This document shows positions 63,028 through 64,000 of a DNA stretch of 64,000 nucleotides, piece by piece. The position numbers were made by a program, and so were the translations under genes. Positions within the stretch are counted from its first letter, which is position 1, and each line of letters begins with the position of its first letter. Origin of the DNA: Viridibacillus sp050279675 (GTDB lineage: Bacteria; Bacillota; Bacilli; Bacillales_A; Planococcaceae); the NCBI RefSeq assembly GCF_050279675.1, contig NZ_JBNNUK010000001.1, positions 124,001 through 188,000 on the forward strand, given 5' to 3'. Below the pieces are notes generated by a model. The model made no database searches, was not told the origin of the DNA, and saw nothing but the letters and a program-made list of their open reading frames with translations.

Positions 63028-64000
63028 TTACTGATCAACACCTACAGTCTCTTGTACCCAATCAACGGATCTTACAGCCTGTTTTTCGACATCCTTCAAA
63101 AGCTCTACTGAATAGAAACCGTCTTTCTTCATAATAGCAGTTGGGGTGAAGCGGGGTGAAACGATCCGAATGTCCCCTTCTGCATTTTTTACAACATTTA
63201 ACGAGGCGATGCCACCCACATAAGTATTTGGATCTTGCATAGCGGCGAAGAAATTACCTAAAGAGTAAAATACATGCGTCTCGTGTCCGTCTTTTGCAGT
63301 TATTTTCTCATAGGGCTGTAAGACATGTGGATGATGCCCAAAAATTATATCTGCACCAGCTTCAGAAATGACTTTAGCCATTTGTTTTTGCTTTTTATTT
63401 GGTGTAGATTGGTATTCAGTGCCCCAATGCATATTGACGATGAGGACGTCGCTATAAGGGCGCATTTTTTTGATGTCCTTTTGAATAGTGTCAAGATCGA
63501 TTCGATTGACTAGATAGTCTTTACCAGCAGGTGTCTCATTATCATTTGTTCCATACGTATAGGATAACGTTCCAACTTTGATACCTTTGACATTGATAAT
63601 ACGCATCTTTTCGCGATCTTTCTCGGATTTATAAGCCCCAACATAAGGAAGGCCATAAGATTGGATATTCTTAAGAGCAGCTAGAACGCCTTCTTCACCA
63701 CGGTCTAATGTGTGATTATTGGCTACTGACAAGAGATCAACACCAGCTTCTTTTAAATCACGAACAATGTAATCGGGGCTTGCAAATTTAGGATAGCCAG
63801 ATAAGCCAAATTCTTTACCAACGGGCAAAGATTCCTGATTCGCAAGCAGAAAGTCGAAGCTCTTTAAAGTATCCTCCACGGCAGCAAAAGAAGGGGAGTA
63901 ATCTTGGTAATATAATAGTTGTTCATGCAATAGGATATCGCCAATCATAGCTATGGAAATCTCCTTATCCTTTATGACAGGAACCTCTTGCTCCACTTTT
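63028..64000 (-). CDS. CapA-family (poly-gamma-glutamate capsule type) protein, 5' end outside the window
   Basis: At least 323 residues; the frame is still open at the window edge, so the N-terminus (probably a signal peptide) is missing. PGA_cap metallophosphoesterase-like motifs: IAMIGDILLH, FLLANQESL, LLSVANNHTLDRG, VNMHWGTEY, DIIFGHHPHVLQP and FYSLGNFF. The family includes CapA/YwtB of poly-gamma-glutamate synthesis, but many members have other envelope roles; no capB or capC gene is visible here. Confidence 0.87.
   Translation of the reverse strand, partial: KVEQEVPVIKDKEISIAMIGDILLHEQLLYYQDYSPSFAAVEDTLKSFDFLLANQESLPVGKEFGLSGYPKFASPDYIVRDLKEAGVDLLSVANNHTLDRGEEGVLAALKNIQSYGLPYVGAYKSEKDREKMRIINVKGIKVGTLSYTYGTNDNETPAGKDYLVNRIDLDTIQKDIKKMRPYSDVLIVNMHWGTEYQSTPNKKQKQMAKVISEAGADIIFGHHPHVLQPYEKITAKDGHETHVFYSLGNFFAAMQDPNTYVGGIASLNVVKNAEGDIRIVSPRFTPTAIMKKDGFYSVELLKDVEKQAVRSVDWVQETVGVDQ

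Overview
The window is a low-GC chromosomal segment of a spore-forming Gram-positive bacterium of the order Bacillales. Ribosome binding sites are strong (AAGGAGG/GGAGGTG type), TTG and GTG starts are common, and sigma-A, sigma-B, T-box and TPP riboswitch signals are of Bacillus type. An Sda checkpoint protein and a gamma-type small acid-soluble spore protein indicate sporulation. The secreted Tyr/Lys-repeat proteins and overall gene set resemble Lysinibacillus/Viridibacillus-like Planococcaceae, but genus is an inference. No rRNA, tRNA or CRISPR array was seen.

Layout. 1-2.1 kb: LysR regulator plus cidA/cidB-type holin/antiholin-like genes. 2.7-12 kb: secreted proteins, namely a large Vpr-like subtilase, an Ig-repeat protein, a small exported protein, and an S41 C-terminal processing peptidase with a decayed partial copy upstream. 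12-12.7 kb: two small genes, one SASP-like. 13-19.7 kb: an unusual Dpp/Opp-type peptide ABC system: a fused double ATPase divergent from two permeases with long N-terminal extensions and a lipoprotein whose domain order looks circularly permuted. 19.9-28.7 kb: a repeat-rich exported protein, an HpaB-like monooxygenase, a metallo-beta-lactamase-fold lipoprotein, a DUF2071 protein, a 1-kb repeat block and a NERD protein with an apparent ATT start. 28.9-36.4 kb: amino-acid catabolism, with T-box-controlled brnQ, a pruA/regulator/proline dehydrogenase cluster and a chimeric racemase-BrnQ pseudogene.

36.8-43.5 kb: sda (found by reading the minus strand; 44 codons) with DnaA boxes upstream, a 1.4-kb AT-rich gap, a bacillopeptidase F-like protease and a tryptophan-rich small protein. 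43.7-49.3 kb: an FG-GAP-like protein, then a TPP riboswitch and the thiamine-precursor operon thiY-thiamine binding protein-thiX-thiZ-tatD. 49.4-54.3 kb: MFS exporter, FIST sensor plus soluble chemoreceptor, sigma-B-type yflT, and a membrane protein/yxcD pair. 54.5-59 kb: two more Tyr/Lys-repeat exported proteins. 59.1-62 kb: a graveyard of mobile-element fragments (tyrosine recombinase, IS110 transposase), a 26-aa hydrophobic peptide gene and small membrane-protein remnants. 62.2-64 kb: tagA and an edge-truncated CapA-family gene, both cell-envelope polymer functions.

A recurring theme is a dispersed repeat: a GACGTGAATATTCTGC-type leader followed by an array of 21-bp units. It is present at several intergenic sites, always in the same orientation. 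Together with the permuted binding protein it is the least explained material in the window.
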